Shown: positions 42,591 to 54,514 of the stretch, one piece after another
How positions within the stretch are numbered: position 1 is the stretch's first letter
How the letters are laid out: each line of letters begins with the position of its first letter
Assembly: GCA_033439295.1 (NCBI GenBank)
Contig: JAVTLE010000010.1
Location: 186,001 to 250,000 of the forward strand
Length of the DNA stretch: 64,000 nucleotides
From: Deuterostichococcus epilithicus
Taxonomy: Eukaryota; Chlorophyta; Trebouxiophyceae; Prasiolales; Stichococcaceae
Direction of reading: 5' to 3'
The notes under the pieces: model-generated
The model's database searches: none
What the model was told of the DNA's origin: nothing
The model's input: the letters and a program-made list of their open reading frames with translations, nothing else
Position numbers and translations under genes: made by a program

Positions 42591-43208
42591 AGGATGAGGA
42601 GCAATAGTTATATCACTGGTTTGGATTGGCAGTTTGCGCTTATGAGGATTCAAAGGCTCTCCTCCTAGCGAGCGTGTTTCTTGCTGCAATGCGGATGAGG
42701 CAGCTGAAGTTGGGCGCTGTGCAGCGGCAACTTGCGGAAGCAAGTGCACACGGCCCGCTGTGGTCGCTCAGGGCTGTTGCACTGACCAATCAATTGCCTG
42801 ATGATGTGAATCTGATAGGCCCATTCAGCATCAAGCAGCTAGAAGATTGCCTTCCAATGCTCTTCATGCACATGGCCGCAGAATTTGCATTGCAATATTT
42901 GCAGCGGCGAGCAGGCCGGAGAGCAGTTTGCTCTTGCACTGAACCTCTGGACGAAAGGACAGGCTTCAATGCAGACAGCAAGAACACTCGAACAAATCTG
43001 CAAACGAGCACCCAAGCGAAGCCAATTTGCAAATGCGCACTGACACGTCACAGCTTTTGATCGTCCCGAGGTTGGAGATCTGTCCTGGGGGCCTGGGAGG
43101 CGTGCTTATAGGAGTGTCAAGTCGAGTCAAGGGGTTTCAGAGTCGTTGCGGCAGATTGGCCTGCCAACCTCACGCTCTGACAGTCGGCGCTGAGAGAGTT
43201 GCCTCGGC
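42591..43208. other. Intergenic, RsmD-like / aldo-keto reductase
   Basis: About 620 bp between two same-direction genes. A 144-codon open frame covers part of it (42626-43060, opening at TTG) but shows no family resemblance and has AT-richer, intergenic-like composition. I do not call it a gene. Confidence 0.5.
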
Positions 43209-46200
43209 ATGCACCAACTAAATGGCAACAGCTTCGTGCTGCAGCGCTCAGGATGTCGCAGACCGTTCCATACATCATCAATGAACAGGCACAAGCATGT
43301 CTGCAGGCGCAGCATCCGAACACCCCCAGCACAGCATCGCGTCGCAGCAGCGCATGGGGACCAGGCGCCTGCTGCAGACGCCGCACAAGTCAGCCGCAGG
43401 GCAGCGCTGGGCGCCGGGGGCGCCGCCTTGATCAGTCTCGGCCTGCCACCGCCTCCGGCCTCGGCTGGCAATGCCGCTCGACAAGCGGCAGCAGCAGCAG
43501 CAGCAGTGCCGCACACGCAGCTGGCTCCGGACCTCAGCGTCAGCCAGGTGACGTCAATGCTGCAGACGCAATATTCATGCTGGGCACGGAAACGGCCAAG
43601 CGCCGTCAGCTGGGTGCCAACGGTGCCAAGGGCGCTTCAAGCCGACCTCCATTAGCTCGCTGCATGATGACACATGCCCGGAACGGCATCCCCTTGAACA
43701 TCGGTCCAATGGTCGGCAGCGCCTGTGTTCAGGTCATAAAAGGGTGCTGGCAATTGAGCGGCGGCCACAGGTGGGCTCTTGTGAGCATTGTTTCCTGCGT
43801 TGTGGCACACGTGAGGCTTGGCAGGCGGCCAATCCCCTTGTGCCGGAGCGCTCACACCCCAGCATCTTTCCTGAATTCGCAGCATGCATGCGTGAAACTC
43901 TGGTCACAGGGGCGACGCCGGCAGCGACCGCACCAGCGGCACCGAGGCGGTGCGGGATTTTGGCGCTTTTGTCTCCAGCGGCATCGACACCTTTGACACG
44001 GCGGACCACTACGGCCCCTCAGAGCAGCTCATAGGTGCGCCAGCTCTCATGTCGTCGTGTCCGACTTGCCCTGTGGGGCGATGTTCTGGCGCTGGCACAT
44101 CTGCTCGGGCTGCAACAACAGGCACGGCGCTCGGCCATGAGGCCTTGCGCGGCGGCCGCCCAGCTGCATGACTCCTGTCATAGCGACACGATCAAGTGCT
44201 CAAGTCGTCACCCCACAGATATTGCCGATACGGGACGCGCGCAGTGACGCCGAGCGCTCGCTCGCGCCATGTCTCGGTTGTGGTGCCCTTGCACTAGTCG
44301 CCACCGCCCGTGACCCACGCCGCACAGGCCGCTTCCTGCGCGACGGCGGCGGCGGCGCAGAGGGCGTGACCGTGCTCACCAAGGCGTGTGTCTGGGGATC
44401 CAATTTGGGCTCTGCGGGCCGCAGCGACGTCCTGGAGAAGGTGGGGTTTCATGTTTAAATCCAGTAAAACAAAGCTAGCTGCTCTGTTCTTCTGCTCGGG
44501 CAACGGCCTCGGCCCTGCGGGTCCTGTCTTTCTGTTCGATTCAGCCGCCGCCGCTGCCAACTCGAGGGCGTGCTGCACCTCCAAATGTTTCCAACAATGG
44601 CAGTTGATGCTGCGGAGGGCTGGCGTCGGAACTTTGATATCGAATGCTGTTTTCGTGCTGGTTGCAAAAGCCCGCTGAAGTTTCTTTACAGCACTGCAGG
44701 AATACATTGACGTCTCGCGGCAGCGGTTGGGTTTAAAACAGCTCGATCTGCTTCAGTTCTACTGGTGAGATGCTTCTTGACGGCTCCCTGCGTGCTCTCC
44801 CGATGTTTAGGCGACCGACACAGAGGATTGCCTTGCTCCCTGAAGATGAAGCACAATGCCATACTGGGGTATACAACCGTGTTCAGCTGTCTCCAGCTAG
44901 CAGACTCTGTTGGGCTTGCCATTTTGCGCCCGCTCACCTTGTGCCTGCCCCACTCCAATCTAAAACCCAGCGCTGTGCTGCAGGCACGACTACGGGCAGA
45001 AGAACTACGTGGCAGCCGCACAGAAGCTGGCGGAGCTGCAGGCAGCCGGCAAAATTCGCCGCATTGGGCTGACCAACTTTGACCTGGCGCGCACCGCCGA
45101 GATACTGGATGCCGGGGTGCCGCTCGTCAGCAACCAGGTGCCTGGCCGAAAATCTAAACCCTAGCGCCCGCCTGAACCGCTCGGCTGCTTACTGCCAGGA
45201 CTATCAGGCCAGGCAGCCTTGGCGCAGCAGCATGCAGCGGGCACAGCACGGCAGACCAGGGCAGCGCGCGGGCTGCAGGGCTTTGAAAACAGGCTGTGAT
45301 TGCAGGGTTTGAAGGGCGCACCGGCCGCACTGCCGCCCGGCCATATGGCGCGCATGAGCTTGTGCAGACCAGCACTCCAGTGCGTGTGCCCGCTTGAAGC
45401 CTGACAGCACGTCTCAACTAACCAAGTACACGACCGGTTCTGCATGGCTGCAGGTGCAGTACTCGCTGCTGGACCGGCGGCCGGAGAACGGCATGGCGGG
45501 CTTCTGCGCTGCAAACGGCATGCAGCTGCTGCCCTACGGCGTCGTTGCCGGCGGCCTGCTGAGCGACCGCTACCTCGGCGCCCAGCCCAGCCAGTGAGGC
45601 CCCATTGCCGCCCCCTGCAGCACGCAACCTGCCAGCGTCGTGGTGAAGCCCTGCCGAGAGGTCGGACGACCTGGCTCAGTGTGGAGGTGACCTGCAGGCC
45701 GCATGATGCGGCCCGTGCCGTCCTGTTGCATCACGGGGCCATCAGCACGCGCCCACAGTGCATCATAGGCCCGAGGAGAGCAGCACCCGATGGAACCTTC
45801 TTCGGTATGTGAAAAGAATGCAAGACAAGAAACAGCAACACAGACACCGGGGCCTGTCGTTGCCCCAGGGTGAAGCTGAACACTTCCAGCAAGCGCAAGT
45901 ACGCTTCTCTGCTGGGCGCCGTGGGGGACTGGGCGTGGTTCCAGCGCCTGCTGCGCACGCTGTCGGCCGTCGGGGCGAAGCACGGCGGCGTGTCGATCGC
46001 CAACGTCGCCGCCCGCTGGGTGCTACAGCAGCCGGCGGTCGGCGCCATCATCCTGGGTGAGCAGAATATCGTTGAACCCATCGTCAGGAATTGTCAGGAA
46101 ACCGTCAGGACTTGCAATAATTTCTCCGGAAACTCCTGACGGCGAGCAGAGGATCGCACGGGCTCTGCTGTCAGGAGACTTACTGGGAGGCTGCATGCTG

Positions 46201-46425
46201 CGCGTCTTGTCTTGCCGGCATGCCCTGCTATACTTTCGCAAATCGAGAGCAGGACGGACACTCATCCGTGCAGGCGCCCGCAACGCGTCGCACGTGGCAG
46301 ACCACGAGGCGCTGTTCAGCTTCCGGCTGGACGCCGAAGACGGCGCCGCCATCGACGAGGTGCTGGCGGACGCGCGGCGGCCGCGCGGCGACTGCTACAC
46401 CTGGGAGCGCGGAGGCGTCTTCTGA
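43209..46425 (+). CDS. Aldo/keto reductase with thylakoid-lumen (Tat-like) targeting
   Basis: An NAD(P)H-dependent reductase of the plant chloroplast AKR type. Exon 1 (43209-43547) encodes a bipartite leader: an Arg/His-rich transit region, then S-R-R-A-A-L-G-A-G-G-A-A-L-I-S-L-G and A-S-A-G-N, a twin-arginine signal with a lumenal cleavage site. Further exons: about 43729-43771 (I-K-G-C-W-Q-L-S-G-G), 43911-44032 (T-F-D-T-A-D-H-Y-G-P-S-E), 44328-44440 (V-T-V-L-T-K-A), 44698-44765, 44985-45137 (K-I-R-R-I-G-L-T-N-F-D), 45454-45595 (V-Q-Y-S-L-L-D), 45868-46054 and about 46271-46425 (TGA). Asp and Tyr of the tetrad (D-T-A-D-H-Y) and the Lys (L-T-K) are present. The usual His after the L-Q-F strand reads Tyr (L-L-Q-F-Y-W) across a split Trp codon. 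Substrate unknown. Confidence 0.88.
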
Positions 46426-46949
46426 CGCGCGGCGGCCGGCAGAGGCTGCTGTTTGTTTCCAGGGTTCAGAGCAGGGCCTCTGAACCTCCTGTGGCGAGGA
46501 TTGCCCCAGTTGAGGAGGGCGCGCTTGGCGAGACTCATCTGCAGGAGACTATCTTGTAACGGTCATACAGGGCGCGACTGCACAGGTCATTGCGCTGAGT
46601 GCCGTTTTCACTGATGTGCGGATTCCGATACAGAGGTGCACCTACGCGCGCTCCTAAGATATGCTTTGGAGGCAGGACCATACGAGTTTCAGTCAGCCCA
46701 CCGAGGTCGATGCAATTTCCGGGCAGGCTCTACAGATTCATCAAGATAGCTGCTCCGTTCCACGCTCTACCAGCACCAGCCTGAGACGCCAAGCTGCCGT
46801 CTTGATGCCGCCGTATGACCGCCGCTGCACTCAACTTTCCACGCCAACACCATGGCAGCAGCCGCTGCTAGTACTTCCGCGCCAGCAATGCGCCGCTGGC
46901 CCCATCGCAATCCATCGATTGGGCGTTGTTGCAGCGTTCCCCACACTCG
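46426..46949. other. Convergent 3' flanks (AKR / AspRS)
   Basis: About 520 bp without a recognised coding segment. A TGTAA at 46555-46559, 130 bp after the AKR stop, fits the green-algal polyadenylation signal. Confidence 0.45.
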
Positions 46950-49900
46950 TCATCGCATCCGCGACTTGAACGCGCCGGCCATGCCGCCGGTGCGCTTCAG
47001 CTCCGCTGCTGCTGCTTCCGCCGCTTCTGCTGCATCCGCCTCCCGCGTCAGCGCCTTGCCTGCCTTTGCCACGTGCAGCTCTGCAAGCTGCGAGTCTGAC
47101 ACCTCGGCGGGCGCCTCCGTCAGCAAGCACTGGCCCGCGGTCGTCTTGGGGAAGGCAATGACGTCGCGGATGGAGGGCGCGCCTGCGTCAATAAGAGGGG
47201 GAAATTCCATTGTAAATGGTGTTGTGCGCCTCACCTGACAACGGTCAACAGGCTGCCACTGGGCATGCCGTGCCTGCCAGTCGGCTGCCGGCATGGGGTT
47301 CCACGAATGACTGACGAGAGGTCACGAAACCAGACGCGCAGGAATGCAATGCTAGGCCCAGAGTCCGACAGGACTTGAGATGATTGATGACATGCCTCGC
47401 TGGCGAGCAGCCTGACGAGACGGTCCAGTCCAAAAGAGGTGGCCGCCATGCCGCATCGAAGTGCTCGTTCACATCAGGCACAGACCGAGGTTTTGATGCG
47501 CGGGCGCTGCCGGTGCTATGAGAAGTCGAGGGGCCTACCGGCGAGCAGCATGACGAGTCGGTCGAGGCCGAAGGCGATGCCGCCGTGCGGAGGCGCGCCG
47601 GTGGTCAGGCAGTCCAGCAGCGCGCCAAACTTGCCGCGTGCCTCCGCCTGCGACAGCCCGATGGCGGCGAAGACGCGCTCCTGCACGTCGCGCTTGTAGA
47701 TGCGCAGGCTGCCGCCTGCGGGGCCGAGCAGTCGGCTGTCCAGGCTTAGATGAGAGCACGGATGCACGGTTTTAGTGCTGTGCTGTCTCTCGACCCTGCC
47801 GTTCAGACAAGTTGGTCCCGCAAGTGGTCCAGTCAACCTGTCGGCATCGGAGGGATCGACTGCTGAGCTGGGGGAGCAGGCAGCCAGGCAAGCCCAGGGC
47901 TTCCAGGCGACAGGCCACGAGCCAGCCGCTTGCAGTGCCGGCACAGGTGCCCCTGAGCGGCGCCGCTGCACCGCAACAACGGCAGAGGGCGCAACCCGAA
48001 CACGATACGCACATGACTGTCTAGAGCATCGCCACTGAGACTTGCGCAACTTGCGCACCGCCGATCTCGGTGCCGTTGAGGACCAGGTCGTAGGCCTGCG
48101 CCCGCGCGGTGCGCAGGTCGCCGCCGCCAGCAACGTCCGCCGCATTGGGCGCGGTGAAGGGGTGGTGCAGCGCCTCCAGCCGCTGCTCGCCCTCGTTCCT
48201 GCGAGTCACAGCCACAGGTGCATGGGCATCAAGGTGGAAAGGGTTTTTTTCAGTTCTGATGATAATTTGAGACATTATTTTGCGGTGACATCGCCCCGGG
48301 CGCTGTGTAGGGTTGGTGCATCGTCTCCAGCCTCGCTGTCGTGCCTTGCTGTTACTGCTCAGGTCAGGGTTCTGCATGTCAGCCTGGCACTTCGAAGGAG
48401 ACCTCGCCGATACTTCATGTCCATCTGCAGCAGGCTGCAGAGCTACAGCTGGCGCTTGGTGTTGATCTGAACAAAACCTCTTGACAGCAATCAAGCTCAA
48501 AGCCAAAGGGATGAAACCCTGGCGCAGGCAGCGGCGGGCAGCAGCATCAGAGCAACGTTGATGGCGGCAGGGACTCTGCTGGCAGCAGTGCACCAGCAGC
48601 ATCGTCCGGGTGCAAGATTTGACCCGCACCACTCGAACATGGGGAAGTCGGTGACCCACACCAGCGCCACGGCGTCGTCCGGCACCTCGCCCAGCACCGC
48701 CGCTGCCTTCTGCCGCACGCGGTCCAGCGCCCGATTGACTGTCGCCTCCCTGGGGGAAAATGAGCAGAATGACAGAAAGGGCATTGAGCATTGTGTGGGG
48801 TTGCACTGGTGGTTGCACTGTTTGTAGCACGCCTGGATTAAGGCTTGGTTGCTGCCTGGCCCGACTGCGGCCGCACTGCACGAGATGGTTTCGGGGTGCA
48901 CCAGAATGTGGCTGCAGCGCGTGAGTAGTCACCGCGCGATTTCAGATTTCAGTTCCTTGTGGCGAGCAGGCCTACAGCCTCACTCTTCGCATTCTCCACT
49001 CTCCGAGGATTCCGGACAGAGGTACCGCGGCGTGATGTCACAAAGGGCGCTTACAAGTGTATAGTTACAAGGAGCCAGGAGGGACACTCACTCGCCGCCG
49101 ACGAGCAGCAGCACGTCGCCTGGCCGCGCATCCAGCGCGGCAGTCAGCGCCGCGACCTGAGCATCGTCAAAGCCCGACTTGACGGGCGCTACGCCGTCGA
49201 TCATGTTGTGCTCCAGCACCCTGCGTGCATGGGCAGCATCGGAGACCTCACTGTTGGCAGAACTCAGTGAGTAGTGGTGTGCCTCATAGCGAGCATATGG
49301 AGCAGATGGCAGCTAGGCTGATGCGCAGCTCGGCGAGCTCATGCGGTATCACGGCAGCGTCAGCCGCGGCGTCAGCTCAAACATGAGCTCGCAGATTGAA
49401 ATTGCAGCTGATTGGCTCCAGCGCCAACTGCCGTCGGCACAGCCAGCGCCGCTGAAGCCGCCGGCGAGCCTCTGATGCCCCTTGCGGCTGCGAGGCTTGG
49501 GCAGATTGAGACTTTGCTGTATGCTGTGCTGTCTTCGGACCAGATTCACTCGAGGTCGACATGGAGTAAAGCACGCTGACCTTCTGCCAGACGCTACACG
49601 GACGAAGCTACTGACGCACCGCATGTAGATGAGGGCGCCCGCGCCGGCAGCAAGAGCCTCTGCCGCAACATCGCCCTTGGGCTTCAGCCGGCTGTTGGAA
49701 AGCCGCCCGCCGTCCGGCACCCGGAGACCCTTGACGACGCCGCCGGCCGCCGCAACATCCGCAAACGGCCTGTGTAGCGAGAGGGCCCTGAAGATATCGC
49801 CTCCGGTCACCGCCGCTGTTCTGTCAGCTCTGAAAGCCGCCGGGACGCCTGCAGCCGCTTTGCGCTGGGGCGCGCAACGATTATGATCACCCGCATTGTC

Positions 49901-52900
49901 TGGCCAGAGCAGGCAGGCGGCTGCTTGCGTGTGTCTCCATGTGTGCAAGCTCCTCTGTGCTAGTGCAGCAGTTCGACATGCAGCGTGCTGTCCAGCTGCC
50001 CAGCTCAGCAGGCAGTCCCCAAGGGCAGCAGCCCGGGCCAGGCTGCGCCGGCACCAAAGCGCTGGCATAGCCGCCGCGGCAGATCCTCAAGCTGAAGACG
50101 CACTTGAAGACGCAGCCGGCAACGGCGTCCGTCACGTCCGCCAGCTGCAGGCCGTAGCGGGTGTCGGGGCGGTCGGTGCCGTAGCGCAGCATCGCGTCTG
50201 CGTATGTCATGCGCGGCAGCGGCAGGCTCAGCTCCTGCTGTTTCACCTGCACGTGAGTGTGGACCGAGCATTGCAGCTAGTTGTCTGCGCCTAGTCAAGA
50301 TGGTTTGCTCAAACTTCGGGCCATTGTGCTGTGACTAGGGGCCAGCGCTGCTGCTGCGGAAGGACCGGGGCACTTTCTTTTCATGAGCTGCCGAGCTCCT
50401 TTCATCAGAGCTGCTGCTGCGGAAGGACCGGGGCACTCTCTTTTTATGAGCTGCCGAGCTCCTTTCAGCGAGTTAAGCCATGTGCCCGCCTGGCACCGCA
50501 CCTCGTGCAGCACCGCCGCCGCGAGCCGCTCCGCCGGGACTTCTCCTTCAGACGTGCGGCGTTGCAACAACATGAGGACCCGCACAGGGGCCTCTCAGAG
50601 CGTGTCATGACTCACCTCCCGGAAGACCGCCGCCATGAGGCGCTCGGTCAGCCCGATGATGGCGTCCTGGCCCATGAACGCCAGCTCCATGTCGAGTTGG
50701 GTGAACTCCGGCTGCCGGTCCGACCGCAGGTCCTGTGCAGATGTTTGACAATGTAATTTTTGCACATGTAATCGTTGCAGGTTCCGGGGCTTGCGACAGC
50801 TGTGCTATCCCAAAATGGCATCGGTGCAGCGCCCGGAGGTGGTTGGCATTGGTGGGTATGGCAAAGGAAGAGATGCAATGCTTGTTGCAGGAATATGGCA
50901 GCCTGCGCTTGAAGCTGTGAGTTTCAGCCGAGATGCTTCCTCGCACCTCATCACGGAAGCAGCGCGCGATCTGGTAGTAGCGGTCCACGCCCGCCACCAT
51001 GAGCATCTGCTTGAACAGCTGCGGCGACTGCGGCAGCGCATAAAACTCGCCCGGCTGCACCCTGTGGGTGGGAGGGGGGTAAGTGGTAGTGGAAACAGGT
51101 AGTGACTCGTGCCATCAGCGGCTGACATCAAAGTTTTCAAGGTCGTTGCCGTTGGTGACACACGCCTGGCGCCTGTCGCATGGCCGTCCAGGCAAGTGGG
51201 CCGCCCCATGAGGCAGACAGGATGGACCGCCTTTGACCTTCCAGGGAAGTCTCACAAGCGCACCGGGAGGGCACCAGGAAGTCGCGGGCGCCCTCTGGCG
51301 TGGAGCGCGTCAGCAGCGGCGTCTCCACTTCCAGAAAACCCTCCTCGTCCTCCAGGAACCGCCTGCGGCCAGTATGAATTCTCTCGTATCAATTCTGCAG
51401 GCTGTATCAGGCACGACCGCGACTGTGTGCTAAGGGTTCGTCAGGCAGCACACGGGTCAGTCGAAGTCTCCTGGGCTTCCCCAGGCATTTGGTCTAAACC
51501 TTGCATACGAGTCTCTGCGTCTGGGTCAAGCACGTCCTCTACGGCTCTTCACATTTGCACTGGTGTGGCACGGCAGCTGGGGGAGCACCTGATGGACCGC
51601 AGGACCTGGTGTCGAAGCCGCAGGTTTGCTGCCATCTGCAATCTCCTGCAGGCGGCGCGCAACGGCGGGTTTGGCAAGCTCCTTGCGAGTCGTTCATGGA
51701 CCACGCCATTGTTCCGCGGCCCACTTCATCACCCATCACCCAGTGCAACGTTCTGCCCAGCAACATCGCTCAGCCTGTGTCTGCCTGCAGGCCGCTGCAG
51801 CCGTGTGAGGTGCCGCAACGTAGACCGCAGCCCTGCAAGCTGCCGCAGGCAGCCACCCAGGACAGCAGACAACTGCAGGGCGCCGCAGGGGTCTGGCGCT
51901 AGCAGGCACTAGGGTTCAGGGTCCCGCGCTGCAGGCCACGCCGGTGATGCTGGCGGCACCAGGATCGGCTTCCGCTTGCACACACACCCAGCGTCCGCCC
52001 ACCTGAGGTCCAGCACCCTGTGCTTGAGGCGCAGCTCCTCGCGCAGCGCCTCCGGCTTTGCTTTCGAGGACTCCGACACCGGCAGCGCAAGCTGGCTGGT
52101 GACGGCGCTGAGGATGCGCACCCCGTCGGCGCGGTCCACCAGTACCTCCATCTGGCCTGCGGCAGGCAAGAGAAATACAACATATGTTCCCCTTGGGGGC
52201 AGGCGCCTGCTGTGGCTGCTGGTCGCTTCGGCTGAGTCACAGCCTCGGTCTGACCAGGTGCACCCTCGGAACAGCTTCAACACTGACGAGAAGTTTGACC
52301 GCGCGTGGTGCACGCCCTTGCAGTGGTAGACCTCACGGCATAGCGGCCCGATGGCAAGGAGGAACCAGGTCTCTGCTCGACCAGACTCCCTGCCACCGCC
52401 CCGCCGCGGGTGCTGCCACAGGCCTAGCTCCTGCGCCTGGCAGCTTCCCGCAAGCCCTGCCGCACCAGCCCGCTCGCCTGCGGGGGCGTGCCGGGTCGGG
52501 CGAGACCCGAGGCGGCCGCGCCATGCCTCCGGTGACGGCCACCACCCACGGCTGGCGCCCCTAAGGAAGATACCTTCATGTCCCAATACCCCAGACCCCC
52601 AACCGTGCGCTTGCCTGTGGGCATGTTGGGGTTGGGGACCTGCCGTGCCCGTGTCACGCCGGTCACCGCGACCACCCACTCCTGCCGCACCCGCTCCGCG
52701 ACCGCCGCCGCCTCCGGCTGGTCGCCCGGCACGCAGGTGGCCTGCACCAGGCCGCTCGCGTCGCGCACATCGAAGAACAGCACGCCGCCATGGTTCCTGT
52801 GTGGACGTCGGGAGCTCTCCCGTTAGGCCCGCAGGCCGGATGATCGACCTCGAGCGGCCTGCGAGCTTTGGAAGCCGGGCCGGTGACTTGCCATGAGTGC

Positions 52901-54055
52901 ATGCTGCCTGCGCTGGCGCATCCCCACAGGCATGAGATGACACCTCATATGCTCGGCATGACTGGTTCCTGCCAGCACGCAGAAGGACGCTTCATGGAAC
53001 CTCCCGCCGTTCCAACACAGCTGCTGCAGACGGGGCAGCTTCCACGACGCGCTCCTTCCCCCCCTGTTCTGGCCCCCTGAGCTGCTGGCAACATCTAGCG
53101 CAAGCCCATCAGATGAGTCCCAGCGGCGCGGCTGACCTGTAGCGGTCGACCCAGCCACAGACGGTGACGCGCTCGCCCTCCGGCACATCGGCAAGCGTTG
53201 CCGCAAGGTGCGTGCGTCCCGGCCAGCTCATGCCCTCCTCTGCGCCCACCCTGCATTTGCACCATGGGGCACGAGATTGCCAGGATGTGGTGACCTGGTG
53301 TTCTTCCTGATACGAACTACCCAACTTAAATGCGTCAAGCCGTCATGACGAAGCCGAGCTGGCACAAAGTAGATGGGTCAGACCCGCGTAGAGGCCTGAC
53401 ACTCGTCGTGACTTCTTTCTGTATCTCACATATGCGCTGCGGCTGCTGTTCGCAATGGGCACTGCGGACTGTGACACCCATGTCCATCGGGCAATGCTTA
53501 CCTTGCCGACGGCTGAGCGGCCGCAGCGTCTGCCTCCGGCGCCACAATAGGTGCCGCCCGCAGCCGCGAGTCGAGGCGCTGCGGCCGCCGCTGCGCTGCG
53601 CTGAAGGCGCGCTGCTGCTGCATCGCGACCAGCTGCCGCGGCGGCGTGCGCGCCAGCAGAGCCAGTTGCCGGTCTTCCCGCTCTGCCGCTGCGATCGCCT
53701 GCGCCTCCGCTCGATAGGCCATGACCTTGGCTTTCTTCTTCCCCTTCTTCTTCTTCTTGGCGTTAGTGGTGCCCTTGACGCCGCGGCACAGCTCCAGCTG
53801 CGACAGCGTGCCCGCTGTGGGCCAGGCGGTGCGCATGGATGAGGTGCAGCCCAGGGGAGCCGCTGGCCGCCACCTCGCCAGCGTCCGCAGCTGGCGCAGC
53901 GGCTGCATTGTAGGTGAGAGCGCTGACCGCGCTAGCGGCCCCAGCATGGGGCTGATCGTGTCGGGGTCTGTGCAGGGCGGCCGAAATGGCCCCCGGAACG
54001 CCTGCAGGATCGTGGCGGCGAGGCGGGGGCGGCCCAGGGCAGCGGTCAAGCTCAT
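46950..54055 (-). CDS. Aspartyl-tRNA synthetase, bacterial type, organellar
   Basis: Charges organellar tRNA-Asp. The start is the ATG at 54055 ([15 protein letters not shown]), followed by an Arg/Ala-rich leader and a Lys-rich stretch to about 53510. Anticodon-binding OB domain: 53250-53120 (V-C-G-W-V-D-R-Y-R) and about 52800-52580 ([10 protein letters not shown]). Next comes 52165-51990 ([12 protein letters not shown]), with motif 1 near 51360-51272 ([15 protein letters not shown]). Active site: 51060-50943 ([14 protein letters not shown]), 50735-50617 (R-Q-P-E-F-T-Q-L-D) and 50250-50100 (Y-G-T-D-R-P-D). The GAD insertion typical of bacterial AspRS spans about 49840-48030, including [11 protein letters not shown] at 48670. 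Motif 3 ([13 protein letters not shown]) is at 47590-47540. The last exon (47188-46950) has F-P-K-T-T-A-G-Q and ends in TGA. All class II motifs are present. Confidence 0.93.
47400..47434 (-). pseudogene. Decayed copy of the AspRS motif 3 exon
   Basis: Of 35 nt, 29 match the functional exon at 47538-47572. It still reads [11 protein letters not shown]. It lies downstream (3') of the real exon in the following intron, and the donor GT is lost. Confidence 0.9.
50347..50467. repeat. Recent tandem duplication in an AspRS intron
   Basis: Units 50347-50404 and 50410-50467 differ at only 2 of 58 positions, with a 63 bp period. They begin with GCTGCTGCTGCGGAAGG and end with GAGCTCCTTTCA. This is the youngest duplication seen in the window. 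Confidence 0.95.
52524..52556 (-). pseudogene. Decayed copy of an AspRS OB-domain segment
   Basis: The plus-strand block CCGGTGACGGCCACCACCCAC matches CCGGTCACCGCGACCACCCAC in the real exon (about 52659-52679) at 18 of 21 positions. On the minus strand it reads W-V-V-A-V-T-G, as in the real exon. It lies in the next intron. Confidence 0.75.
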
Positions 54056-54514
54056 GTGCGGGCCATGGGAACGGGATTGACCCTCGCGAGAGCTGAAGCT
54101 GATCTGGATGTGCAATCATCCGAAGCGACATGTAGTGGTAACTCAGGCGCCCTGTAGCGAAACTGAGCCACTGTCGCTGCGTGGCGTTGCACTGCAATTT
54201 ACGGTCCCGGCACATTTGATTTGCAGCGTTGTGCAACATGGGAAGCAGGGCTTCCTCATTCTACTAGAAAGCCTTGCATCAATAGAGCCAGCTCGCAGAC
54301 CTCGAGGCCGCGAAACATGATGCTGTCCCATGCGGACCTGCAAATGCATGGCCGCGCAGACCCCACCTCCAGCTGCATGTTTGCACAACGACGACACAGT
54401 CTTCCACACCTTCAAGGTACTGAGGTCGATGTGATTGATGTACAAAGCAAACAGGAGGAGTTGATGCACGGCAATCCCACTGGCGCTTTCGCCCCGTGCA
54501 TGCATGAGATACGC
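54056..54514. promoter_or_regulatory. Divergent promoter interval, AspRS / alpha-beta hydrolase
   Basis: 459 bp between divergent ATGs, AT-richer than both genes. No specific element was recognised. Confidence 0.4.

Noticed and set aside
42626-43060. 144-codon open frame between the RsmD-like and AKR genes
   Set aside because: It opens at TTG, has no recognisable domain, and has AT-richer intergenic composition.
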